6,852 bases of DNA from Planctomycetota bacterium (GCA_022614705.1 JAKEIB010000155.1:1-6852); one strand, 5' to 3'. Positions 1 through 5,464 are shown, numbered from the stretch's first letter. Numbers and translations are program-made. The notes: generated by a model not told the origin, from the sequence alone.

Positions 1-99
1 CGACAGGGGCGCGCGGCAGCAAGATTAAACAGTCGACTACACACGTAGATGCTTTCGTGAATCTATTTCGGGACGCGGGTTCGATTCCCGCCGCCTCCA
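1..99 (+). ncRNA. ssrA: tmRNA (ssrA), 3' end only; integration site of the element
   Basis: This is the 3' part of transfer-messenger RNA, which rescues stalled ribosomes by acting first as an alanyl-tRNA and then as an mRNA for a degradation tag. The hallmark GACTACACACGTAGA lies at 34-48. A small stem TAGAT/ATCTA (46-50 with 61-65) follows. The T arm has stem GCGGG (75-79) with CCCGC (87-91) and loop TTCGATT (80-86). The 3' acceptor strand CGCCTCC is at 92-98 and the discriminator A at 99. The next three bases are CTG, so CCA is not encoded and must be added after transcription. The 5' acceptor strand and the tag reading frame lie left of the window, so I cannot tell whether the whole gene is intact or this is only an att-associated fragment. 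The adjacent integrase makes this 3' end the likely attachment site. Confidence 0.93.
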
Positions 100-1432
100 C
101 TGATGCATCTTCCATGCCAGAAGATGCCTTAGTGTGACAAGACGCGTCATAACCCTCGCTTCGGCGAGGGTTTCGCGTTTTGCGACCCGACAGTTGACTC
201 TTCTCGTCTGAGCCACGAGAAGTCACGTCAGGACACCGCCGGCCGCGAGATTGGCTGCCATTTGGCTGCCCAACTGGTTTCCGCGGGCCGCCAGCTAGGA
301 CGGGAACAGGCAGCCCGGACAGGGCTCTCGCCCGGTCTTCAAGCCCCACATGCGTGTAGCGCATCGTCATTTTTACGTCGCTGTGTCTGGCCAATTCCTT
401 CGCCTCTGGAAGAGTCGCCCCGTTCCTGAGAAGTTCTGTGATATAGGTGTGCCGGCCCGCTGCGTGGAAGTCAGCCACGCCATCCACTGTCTCGTATGCG
501 ATGCCTGCTCGCTCTAAATCCAGCCTGACCATTCGCCAGGTCCGCCGCTTAGCGAGCATTGGGAAAAGCACCTTGCCGGGATCCATCCCCTCAAGCCACT
601 CACGCAGCATCGTGACTAGCTCGGGATGAAGCGGCAGCACGTCGCGCCGTCTATGCTTCGAAACAGATGCCTCCACCGTGACTGTGGGGTGTTTCCCGTC
701 CAAGCTGAAGCTCTGCGGCGTGAGAGAACCCAACTCGTTGCGCCGAAGGCCGGTGAAAAACGACAACAGATAAATCCTGGCCCGCGTCTCCCCGTCAAAA
801 CACTGAATCACGACGCCGCTATTGCGTGCCGACTGCACAAGTTTCGATAGTTCGTCGACGGAGAGAGCCCGACGACGGCGCATATCCACGTCGGCGTTTC
901 GGCGGTCAAGACCAATGAGCGGATTGCCGGCAATGCGCCGCGTTCGCACCATCCATTGGCAGAATTCGTCAATTGCCTGCAAGTAGTGATTGTAGGTCCG
1001 ATTCTTTAGTTTCTCCGTTGTTGCGAGTTCACGAAGAAACGTTTCGACCTTCTCCGCGTCGATCTGTGCGGCCGTCTCGAAATTGCAGCCCGCCACAACC
1101 CGCCGCACACGTGCCATTACAAGCTTTACGTGCTTGGGCGTATTATCCACGAGGCTTTTTTCAAAAGCCTTCAAGTGCTCGGTCAGAGGAGACCGTTTCT
1201 TTTCAAGGAGCTCCTCTTGATCCGGATCAATGAGGCCGCGCTTGCGGAGCATGGCCTCGTGCTCCAGCTTTGCCGCCAGTCGCTCGGTTTCTCGCTTGTC
1301 AGCGAAACCGACCTCTGTGATGCGATTTCCTAAATGGTCCGTATAGTGGATGTACCACGGAACAGAATTTGGATCTTCTTTGTTGTCGAGCGCTCGCTGT
1401 AAATCGCGTTTGCGCTTGTATACGCTTGCCAT
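1..1432 (-). CDS. tyrosine recombinase (phage/ICE integrase), reading open to the window edge through antisense tmRNA
   Basis: Site-specific integrase of the tyrosine recombinase family, expected to join the element to ssrA. ATG is at 1432, with GAGGA about 8 bases upstream. Residues 80-170 look like the helical SAM-like core-binding domain. The catalytic domain is about 185-372: R230 in FFTGLRRNEL, the beta-hairpin lysine K259 in SVSKHRRRDVLPL, box II FHAAGRHT (H323, R327), H350 in ELARHSD, and the nucleophile Y359 in MRYTHV. Box II is unusual, because the His-x-x-Arg spacing is one residue longer than the common HxLRHT. The conserved family sequence ends near residue 372. The frame then continues without a stop for at least 105 codons, through the terminator hairpin and antisense to tmRNA from residue 445 on (VEAAGIEPASR). 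The true stop is outside the window, so the protein is at least 477 residues. It follows the excisionase gene by 65 bases, probably in one transcript. Confidence 0.93.
   Translation of the reverse strand, partial: MASVYKRKRDLQRALDNKEDPNSVPWYIHYTDHLGNRITEVGFADKRETERLAAKLEHEAMLRKRGLIDPDQEELLEKKRSPLTEHLKAFEKSLVDNTPKHVKLVMARVRRVVAGCNFETAAQIDAEKVETFLRELATTEKLKNRTYNHYLQAIDEFCQWMVRTRRIAGNPLIGLDRRNADVDMRRRRALSVDELSKLVQSARNSGVVIQCFDGETRARIYLLSFFTGLRRNELGSLTPQSFSLDGKHPTVTVEASVSKHRRRDVLPLHPELVTMLREWLEGMDPGKVLFPMLAKRRTWRMVRLDLERAGIAYETVDGVADFHAAGRHTYITELLRNGATLPEAKELARHSDVKMTMRYTHVGLEDRARALSGLPVPVLAGGPRKPVGQPNGSQSRGRRCPDVTSRGSDEKSQLSGRKTRNPRRSEGYDASCHTKASSGMEDASVEAAGIEPASRNRFTKASTCVVDCLILLPRAPV
75..127. 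other. probable attachment-site (attL) region at the ssrA 3' end
   Basis: The T arm and acceptor strand of tmRNA are directly followed by sequence that belongs to the integrase reading frame. Tyrosine recombinases commonly use the 3' end of tRNA or tmRNA genes as attB and restore the gene on integration. The exact crossover cannot be placed because the second copy (attR) is not in the window; I saw no repeat of the T-arm sequence elsewhere in it. The position is inferred from the int-ssrA arrangement. Confidence 0.6.
105..127. repeat. inverted repeat next to the ssrA 3' end (8-bp arms, 7-bp spacer)
   Basis: GCATCTTC (105-112) and GAAGATGC (120-127) are perfect inverted copies separated by the 7 bases catgcca. 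The geometry of two inverted arms around a 7-bp centre resembles the core site of a tyrosine recombinase, but it could equally be a small RNA hairpin in the ssrA trailer. Confidence 0.5.
151..180 (+). terminator. terminator hairpin downstream of ssrA
   Basis: AACCCTCGC (151-159) pairs with GCGAGGGTT (164-172) around a TTCG tetraloop. This is a 9-bp, mostly GC stem followed by T-containing sequence (tttcgcgtttt). It fits an intrinsic terminator for ssrA. It lies on the element side of the proposed att region and inside the extended integrase reading frame, so the element appears to supply the tmRNA terminator. The flanking A and T bases could let it act in both directions. Confidence 0.7.
200..222. 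repeat. second inverted repeat with 8-bp arms and 7-bp spacer
   Basis: CTTCTCGT (200-207) and ACGAGAAG (215-222) flank the 7 bases ctgagcc. The geometry matches the repeat at 105-127 although the sequences differ. It lies in the part of the integrase frame that codes for the non-conserved tail. It could be a protein-binding site of the attachment region or chance. Confidence 0.35.
251..270. repeat. short tandem direct repeat TTGGCTGCC
   Basis: TTGGCTGCC occurs at 251-259 and again at 262-270, a period of 11 bp or about one helical turn. It falls in the segment coding for the unconserved integrase tail. Helically phased direct repeats near an attachment site are typical of integrase arm-type or excisionase sites. 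That role is inferred only. Confidence 0.35.
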
Positions 1433-1497
1433 GACAGCAGTCCTCTGAACGTCTTTCGGATAGTAAACGAACCACCTCAGCGGGCATCCGTGCGATC

Positions 1498-1725
1498 TTA
1501 CGCCGGTCTCTTCCATCGGTCCATCGTAGGACATCCTTGTTCGATCCAATTCTCAATGTCGCGCTGCTTCCACCGAAGCTGTCTTCCCAATCGAAGTGGT
1601 GCCGGCAAGCGCCGTGTTGTGATCATTCGAGACAACGTTCGCGGCGACACTTGCAGTAGAGCGCACAGGTCCTCACGTGTGAGGAGCTTGTTCGTTGCCG
1701 TGATTTCCGGAGTTTGCTGAATCAT
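1498..1725 (-). CDS. AlpA/excisionase-family helix-turn-helix protein (probable Xis)
   Basis: Small DNA-binding protein of 75 residues, likely the recombination directionality factor or a regulator of the adjacent integrase. It carries a MerR/AlpA-like winged helix: KLLTREDLCALLQVSPRTL forms the helix-turn-helix (about residues 13-31), and the LPAPLRLGRQLRWKQRDIENWI segment (written here as its two parts, LPAPLRLGRQ then LRWKQRDIENWI) forms the wing with the typical W...DI..WI ending. ATG at 1725 is chosen; an in-frame GTG at 1737 would add four residues. Neither start has a clear Shine-Dalgarno sequence. The gene ends 65 bases before the integrase start on the same strand, the usual xis-int order. 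Family membership is well supported. The directionality role is inferred from position. Confidence 0.85.
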   Translation of the reverse strand: MIQQTPEITATNKLLTREDLCALLQVSPRTLSRMITTRRLPAPLRLGRQLRWKQRDIENWIEQGCPTMDRWKRPA

Positions 1726-1796
1726 TTTGCGATCCACGTTTCAGTTTTGCGTACCCGTTCAGAGTAGCGCGCCGTTGCACTAGTGCCGAATCCAAA

Positions 1797-2417
1797 TTAG
1801 TCGAGTATGCCTTTCTGAAAGGCCCTTAACGTAACCGAGACGCGCCGACCGATGTCGCGCTTGCGATGTAGAATCTCATGGGTCCACGCCAGGTTGGTGT
1901 CGTAAGGCATCACACACACCGTCCCATCCGTGACGACAAAATCCCGATGATCTTTCCCCTTCCAGCGGCGCAGCCGCATCGTCCGCGAGGCGCCGTATGT
2001 GACCATGACGATTGGAGCGCCAGGGCACATCATCTTAGTGCTATCGCGGTGTGCGCCAATGTAATGGTTCAGCTCGGCGTCATACCAATTGACGAGCAGT
2101 CCGTTGATTCGAGCGTCGATCGCCACACGCGCCCACGTTTGCAGCGGTGCGAGCAGAGTAGGTACCGACAGGGCCTTACTCGCTTGGCCTGAGAAGTGGT
2201 AATCGGCGCCGTAAGCTTGTTGCCAGCGTGGAATGGAAACCCAACGACCGTGAAGGAAGATTCTCGGAAAGTCGCTGGGATGCATTTCCCATAGCTGTTC
2301 TCGCTCGGCAGCACTTGGCAGCAGAGGTTCCGGAAGACGTCCGACATGGCAGACGAATCTGCCGTCCAGTGCGTGCGTGACCAGGTCAGGTAGTGTCGTG
2401 TACATCGCTGCGCTCAT
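1797..2417 (-). CDS. AlkB-like 2-oxoglutarate/Fe(II)-dependent dioxygenase (ALKBH2/3 type)
   Basis: Predicted oxidative demethylase that removes alkyl groups such as 1-methyladenine and 3-methylcytosine from DNA or RNA, using Fe(II), oxygen and 2-oxoglutarate. The 206-residue length is typical of the family (E. coli AlkB has 216). Visible motifs, in order: IPRWQQAYG (residues 62-70), the PR....YG signature of the ALKBH2/3 group; NWY at 110-112, matching the N-x-Y that contacts 2-oxoglutarate; the iron ligands H123 and D125 in GAHRDST; H180 in AWTHEI; and R192 and R198 in RRVSVTLR, which bind 2-oxoglutarate. All catalytic residues are present, so it should be active. A second in-frame ATG (residue 5) exists. 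AAAGGG abuts the first ATG, so the exact start is uncertain. It begins 53 bases after the DUF488 gene and is probably co-transcribed. The substrate is unknown. Confidence 0.93.
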   Translation of the reverse strand: MSAAMYTTLPDLVTHALDGRFVCHVGRLPEPLLPSAAEREQLWEMHPSDFPRIFLHGRWVSIPRWQQAYGADYHFSGQASKALSVPTLLAPLQTWARVAIDARINGLLVNWYDAELNHYIGAHRDSTKMMCPGAPIVMVTYGASRTMRLRRWKGKDHRDFVVTDGTVCVMPYDTNLAWTHEILHRKRDIGRRVSVTLRAFQKGILD

Positions 2418-2470
2418 CCCTTTCTCGCTCGTCGGGTGAAGCTAGCCATTCGCGGCCAACTGCGCACCAC

Positions 2471-2886
2471 TCACAAATGTGCTACCAAGGTGTGGCCATG
2501 CTGCACTAAGAAGTTGGCAACGTACAGGCGATGACACTCGGCCACTTTCTTCTCCGCACACAACAAACAAATCGGCTCCGCCAGCTCAAACAGCTTGCTG
2601 CAGCGTGACTGGCCTTCGGTCTGTATCCAATTGCTGTACCGCGAGTGCCAGTCGTCCTCGCCAAGGAAGGGGTTGCCAAGTTCCTGCACCCAGCAGTAGT
2701 CGATCCCGGCTCGGCCGAGCAGACCCTGGATCCCCTTTCCGAATTCTTGGCCAGGACATAGGATCCCATGCTGGCTCGTTGCGGCCTCAGTCGGATATCC
2801 GCGACAGTCCGAATTCCATGTTGCTGCAGAAGTTCGACAAATTCGCTGGGCGGCCGACCGCCATAACCGATCGTGAAGAATCTCAT
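2471..2886 (-). pseudogene. DUF488 family protein, interrupted by a single-base frameshift
   Basis: The first 50 codons from ATG at 2886 give a normal DUF488 start (MRFFTIGYGGRPPSEFVELL, then the VADIRLRP strand and SYVLAKNSE). At 2732-2740 the - strand reads GGAAAGGGG and the frame is lost. Continuing in the -1 frame gives KGIQGLLGRAGIDYCW, VQELGNPF and then PICLLCAEKKVAECHR, the conserved C-terminal DUF488 motif, ending at 2471. One extra base, for example A in the AAA run, would restore a 138-residue protein, a usual size for the family. Without the shift, the frame runs to 2506 as 126 residues with no family resemblance after residue 50. Translation should start well: GGAGG lies 7 bases before ATG. 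DUF488 function is unsettled. This is a recent inactivation, a sequencing error, or less likely a programmed shift, since no canonical slippery heptamer is in frame. Confidence 0.85.
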
Positions 2887-2893
2887 GTCTTGA

Positions 2894-2898
2894 CCTCC
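2894..2898 (-). promoter_or_regulatory. strong ribosome binding site of the DUF488 gene
   Basis: GGAGG on the - strand, 7 bases before the ATG at 2886. It fixes the start of the DUF488 frame. It also indicates that translation of this gene was selected for before the frameshift arose. The region 2887-3030 presumably holds the promoter of the DUF488-alkB unit, but I see no convincing -35/-10 pair in it. Confidence 0.7.
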
Positions 2899-3030
2899 GT
2901 TATGCTCGCTGCCGACAAAACCGTTCTACGTACAATTACTGGACGGCGTTACACGACGACTATTCCGCCGGCATTTGATGAATGCGATTGCGAAGGGAAT
3001 GAAACTGGGCAGGAACTTCGACTTGGAGCG

Positions 3031-3065
3031 TAAGAAAAGAGCCCCAGCGGTGCACTCGTTGGGGC
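3031..3065 (-). terminator. intrinsic terminator after the PC4-like gene
   Basis: Read on the - strand, GCCCCA (3060-3065) pairs with TGGGGC (3041-3046) across a 13-base loop. A T-rich run TCTTTTCTT follows directly (3032-3040). It lies 8 bases after the stop of the 102-aa gene. It should end the primase/PC4-like transcript and separates it from the DUF488-alkB-xis-int unit. Confidence 0.8.
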
Positions 3066-3073
3066 AATGGTGG

Positions 3074-3382
3074 TCAGAACGCAATTTCCTCGACGGCTGT
3101 CTCGGCGGCAGCTGCCTCACGACGCTCTTCATAGGCCTTCTGCAGCTTGGCCTGAATAGCGCTGTAGACTTCACCCAGCAGCCGGGCGGCCGGAAGCAGG
3201 TCCTGCGGCGACAGGTAGTCTGTGGTTTCCCACGCGCTTTCCTCATCGCGCCGGAACGATCGCGTCAGCTTCACGGTGTAGCTGGGCCGCGAATCGCCGT
3301 TCGTGTGTTCGAAGACGGCAACTTCCACCGGGAAGTAGCGCTTTGAGAAAACGACCGTCGATTTCTTGTTCGTGGTTGCCAT
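3074..3382 (-). CDS. small PC4-like (possible single-stranded DNA binding) protein
   Basis: A 102-residue protein without a firm family name. The middle part has a strand-rich stretch (FPVEVAVFEHTNG, then YTVKLTRSFRR, then W-E-T-T-D-Y), followed by an amphipathic helix SPQDLLPAARLLGEVYSAIQ. The pattern "V.L.RS......W..T..L...DL..AA.LL..A" is one I associate with small PC4-like proteins near single-strand DNA functions in mobile elements. PC4/YdbC relatives bind single-stranded DNA as dimers. The C-terminal 20 residues are rich in Ala and Glu and may be a flexible acidic tail (AETAVEEIAF). AAGGAG lies 7 bases before the ATG, one of the best ribosome sites in the window. The gene is downstream of the primase and is followed by a clear terminator, which suits a replication accessory role. 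The coding call is firm; the function is a moderate guess. Confidence 0.8.
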   Translation of the reverse strand: MATTNKKSTVVFSKRYFPVEVAVFEHTNGDSRPSYTVKLTRSFRRDEESAWETTDYLSPQDLLPAARLLGEVYSAIQAKLQKAYEERREAAAAETAVEEIAF

Positions 3383-3389
3383 TGCATGG

Positions 3390-3395
3390 CTCCTT
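3390..3395 (-). promoter_or_regulatory. ribosome binding site of the PC4-like gene
   Basis: AAGGAG on the - strand, 7 bases before the ATG at 3382, preceded by an A-rich stretch. It selects this ATG over the out-of-frame ATG at 3388. Confidence 0.7.
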
Positions 3396-3403
3396 TTTCA
3401 AAA

Positions 3404-3635
3404 ACCGCATCGATAACCTTAAATAGTAACCCTTGCTCGATGCACCGCTTGGGTCTGACCAACGTCTCTTTCGTGACGGCCGTCAGGCCAGCGGTAGTGC
3501 TTGCCGAACTGCCCAGAGTACCACCAACAAATTCGTTACACAAAAAATGTTTCCCGTTCGGCCTGGTCCTGGATGACGTGAAAACCACCGTCAAGGGATC
3601 GCGTACCAAAATTAACTATTGTCTATCGATGCGGT
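3404..3635. repeat. region bracketed by a perfect 12-base inverted repeat
   Basis: ACCGCATCGATA at 3404-3415 is the exact reverse complement of TATCGATGCGGT at 3624-3635. The right copy includes the last codons and stop of the primase gene; the left copy lies just upstream of the next gene's ribosome site. The arms do not extend further in either direction, and I see no target-site duplication. It could be the ends of a small non-autonomous insertion, a pair of regulator sites, or coincidence. Confidence 0.4.
3474..3485. promoter_or_regulatory. 12-bp perfect palindrome, possible operator
   Basis: TGACGGCCGTCA is fully self-complementary and sits in the non-coding interval upstream of the PC4-like gene. 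Palindromes of this length are typical of dimeric repressor sites. No second copy was noticed in the window, so a regulatory role is only suggested. Confidence 0.3.
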
Positions 3636-4642
3636 GAACTTTGCCCCAACTGACGTAGCGCATTGGTAAGGGTGGTTTCGAGGTAGGCCTGATTCCCAGC
3701 AAACTTCGACCTTCCTTCTATCAAGGGGCGGGTTTCCTGCGGGCTTAGTCCCAATCGCAACAGTCCACAGACCACAGCAAAGTCGCGCCGCGAACGATCG
3801 GCTACATCCTGTTCGAGATGTCGCAGCAGACCTTGGATGCGCTGTTGCGTTCGGCGGTCCATGTCGCTCGCCAGCAGTGGCGCAGGCGAAGTCGGTGCTT
3901 GCGATTGCTCGTGCCATCGACTGAATCGGTCAAGCGGGTAACGCCTGTTTGTTTCACAGACCAACAGATCGCAGGGGAGCGGTACGGCCGTTTTCGGATT
4001 CTTGTAGCCTGGCAGCCGCAACAACCGTGTCACGTCGTGGGTCGCATCCGCGCCGACGGCGCGAGACACACCTCTCACGATCAGCTCGAAGTTGCTTCGG
4101 GATGACGGTTTGTCGACAGCGCAAGGCGACTCAAGGCACCAGTAAGCATGGATACCTGAACCGCTACGCACCACGATCGTCGGCTTCGGCAGCCATGCCG
4201 ACCAGCGGGCTTCGGCCTCCTCGTGCGTGACCTCGTCGAAGTCCAGCCACACCGACCGGCAAACGGCGACCGCACCCTTTGTACCCGCATTCCGCGACCG
4301 TGGATTGACGCCGAAGAACACATGGCAGCCAGCCTCATTGTGCGATTTCAGTTCCTCAAACTTCTCAACCAGCCGGTCGGCCCGGACCCACTGACGATCC
4401 ACGAGCTGCGAACCGGTCGACAAGCGGTCCCGTGCCGCAGCAATTACGCGGACCTCCACGAGGTCTCCCGGTTCAAACAGGGCGTCGATGAACTGCGCCA
4501 ATTGCTGCCGGGGAGGATGCACAGGAGGGGGGAGTGGCCGCGCGGCGGGTGCCGTGAGTCGGTCGAGACCAGCCCCGACGTACGCCGTCCAGGGCCAGGT
4601 GGGTGGCGGCAATGCTTCGACTTGTTGAATGGACTGGAACAT
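3623..4642 (-). CDS. RepB-like primase of the archaeo-eukaryotic primase (prim-pol) superfamily
   Basis: Predicted primase, 339 residues, that would make primers for replication of the element. The N-terminal 45 residues are Pro-rich and probably disordered. The primase core shows the three expected motifs: VWLDFDEV with metal-binding D134 and D136; VVRSGSGIHAYW with the G-x-G-x-H element (H165); and HDVTRLLRLPGYKNPK (202-217) with D203 and the RLPG signature common in RepB-type plasmid and phage primases. The C-terminal part (about 265-335), including RSRRDFAVVCGLLRLGLS, looks like a small helical primase C-terminal domain. No helicase domain is fused, and none is visible elsewhere in the window. 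ATG at 4642 is the only reasonable start but has no Shine-Dalgarno sequence. It lies 73 bases downstream of the 193-aa membrane-associated gene and upstream of the PC4-like gene on the same strand. Confidence 0.88.
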   Translation of the reverse strand: MFQSIQQVEALPPPTWPWTAYVGAGLDRLTAPAARPLPPPVHPPRQQLAQFIDALFEPGDLVEVRVIAAARDRLSTGSQLVDRQWVRADRLVEKFEELKSHNEAGCHVFFGVNPRSRNAGTKGAVAVCRSVWLDFDEVTHEEAEARWSAWLPKPTIVVRSGSGIHAYWCLESPCAVDKPSSRSNFELIVRGVSRAVGADATHDVTRLLRLPGYKNPKTAVPLPCDLLVCETNRRYPLDRFSRWHEQSQAPTSPAPLLASDMDRRTQQRIQGLLRHLEQDVADRSRRDFAVVCGLLRLGLSPQETRPLIEGRSKFAGNQAYLETTLTNALRQLGQSSPHR

Positions 4643-4715
4643 GGTTTGTGGATGAATTTGCCTCAGGCGGTGCGGCTAGTCAAAAGGCGGCCGGCGACTC
4701 CTGCTGCTTGACGTA

Positions 4716-5297
4716 TCAGTCCGAAAAAGTGAGTCCGCTTGCCCGCAGCAGCGCCTTCGCGGCCGGGATCAGCCGCGGCGCCGCGAGCTGCAAGGGCAGC
4801 CAATACAATACGGCGAGCACGATGGTATCCTGGACGAGGTAGCGGATCATTTGGAGCTGTCCCCCGACCGCGAGCCACGGCGGGTAATTCGTTACCACGG
4901 TCAGTTCCGCCCACATGGACTCAAACATTCCGAATGGAAAACATAGGAAGAACCGCTCCCTGCCCGTTACCGTGTCCGTGATCCGCAGATAGGGACGGAT
5001 TCCATACCACCGCCAGCCGACCATTTGTTTGAGATCGAACGTGTAGGAGCGTTTCTCGCCGCCCACCACCAATTCCACGTGTTCATAGCGGTGAAAATGG
5101 CGGTTGGCGATACAAGTCCCCGCGGCGAATTCGAAGTTGTCGATTGCTTCGCCGGGCGCGAACGTCCGTCCGCCCAAAGTCACCCAGTATTCAGCCCCAT
5201 TGGTCGCGAGCTGCACGTCACCCAAAGATGTTCCACTCTCCAGGAAAGTCATCAACCAATGAATAGTTGGCTTTGCACGTTGTCTGGGAGCAGTCAT
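4716..5297 (-). CDS. hypothetical membrane-associated protein, 193 aa
   Basis: I do not recognise this family. From ATG at 5297 the product has 193 residues. Residues 20-145 look like a soluble beta-rich domain with many aromatics (for example NFEFAAG, HFHRYEHVELVVGG, MVGWRWYGIRPYLRI). A hydrophobic segment follows at about 153-173 (YLVQDTIVLAVLYWLPLQLA) and then a short helix-prone tail. It has no signal peptide, so it is probably a tail-anchored or peripheral inner-membrane protein. A TTG at 5336 would add 13 residues. The ATG is preferred because it starts 5 bases after the stop of the 53-aa gene, a typical translationally coupled pair. The ribosome site is weak. Its position upstream of the primase gene suggests an element function, perhaps at the cell envelope, but no motif shows a reaction. 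Confidence 0.7.
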   Translation of the reverse strand: MTAPRQRAKPTIHWLMTFLESGTSLGDVQLATNGAEYWVTLGGRTFAPGEAIDNFEFAAGTCIANRHFHRYEHVELVVGGEKRSYTFDLKQMVGWRWYGIRPYLRITDTVTGRERFFLCFPFGMFESMWAELTVVTNYPPWLAVGGQLQMIRYLVQDTIVLAVLYWLPLQLAAPRLIPAAKALLRASGLTFSD

Positions 5298-5302
5298 TCG
5301 GT

Positions 5303-5464
5303 TCACCGTGCGTTTGAGAGAAAGGACAAGACCCAAGCGGAGACGATAATCACGACGTACGTCCAGTACATTCTCCCGGCCAGCACAAGCAACCAGTCCA
5401 ACGCAGTGCCTAGGGCCACCAGCAGCTTTTCGGCGAACTTCTCTAGGAGCGAGGAATAGATCAT
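5303..5464 (-). CDS. small membrane protein, 53 aa
   Basis: A short open frame that would fall below many gene-length cutoffs. It begins MIYSSLLEKFAEKLLVALG and contains two hydrophobic stretches: about residues 12-29 (amphipathic to hydrophobic, with LVALGTALDWLLVLAG) and 33-50 (YWTYVVIIVSAWVLSFLS). AGGGAA lies 6 bases before the ATG. The stop is 5 bases before the ATG of the 193-aa membrane protein, which supports both starts and suggests co-expression or a two-subunit membrane complex. It has no recognised family. Small holin-like or coat-like proteins have this form, but I have no evidence for either. Confidence 0.6.
   Translation of the reverse strand: MIYSSLLEKFAEKLLVALGTALDWLLVLAGRMYWTYVVIIVSAWVLSFLSNAR

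Larger units (their letters stand above)
3383..3622 (-). other. 240-base non-coding interval between primase and PC4-like genes
   Basis: No protein with family-like character is visible here; the open frames that cross it look like shadows. It contains a ribosome site next to the downstream gene, a perfect 12-bp palindrome (3474-3485) and AT-rich patches (3417-3428 and 3538-3552) that could carry a promoter. A 12-base inverted repeat brackets the interval (3404-3415 and 3624-3635). Its size suggests that the PC4-like gene has its own promoter, but I cannot point to a clear -35/-10 pair. Confidence 0.5.

Noticed and set aside
2732..2740. Programmed -1 frameshifting in the DUF488 gene
   Set aside because: The site G GAA AGG is not a standard X XXY YYZ slippery heptamer in the relevant frame, so mutation or sequencing error is a simpler explanation.
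2479..3033. A 184-residue open frame on the + strand
   Set aside because: It runs antisense to the DUF488 gene and across the terminator, has low-complexity Ser/Arg/Pro composition and no family resemblance.
3271..3609. A 112-residue open frame on the - strand crossing the primase-PC4 interval
   Set aside because: It overlaps the PC4-like gene in another frame, and its residues do not form recognisable secondary-structure or domain patterns.
4223..4711. A 162-residue open frame on the + strand
   Set aside because: It is antisense to the motif-bearing N-terminal half of the primase; no family features of its own.
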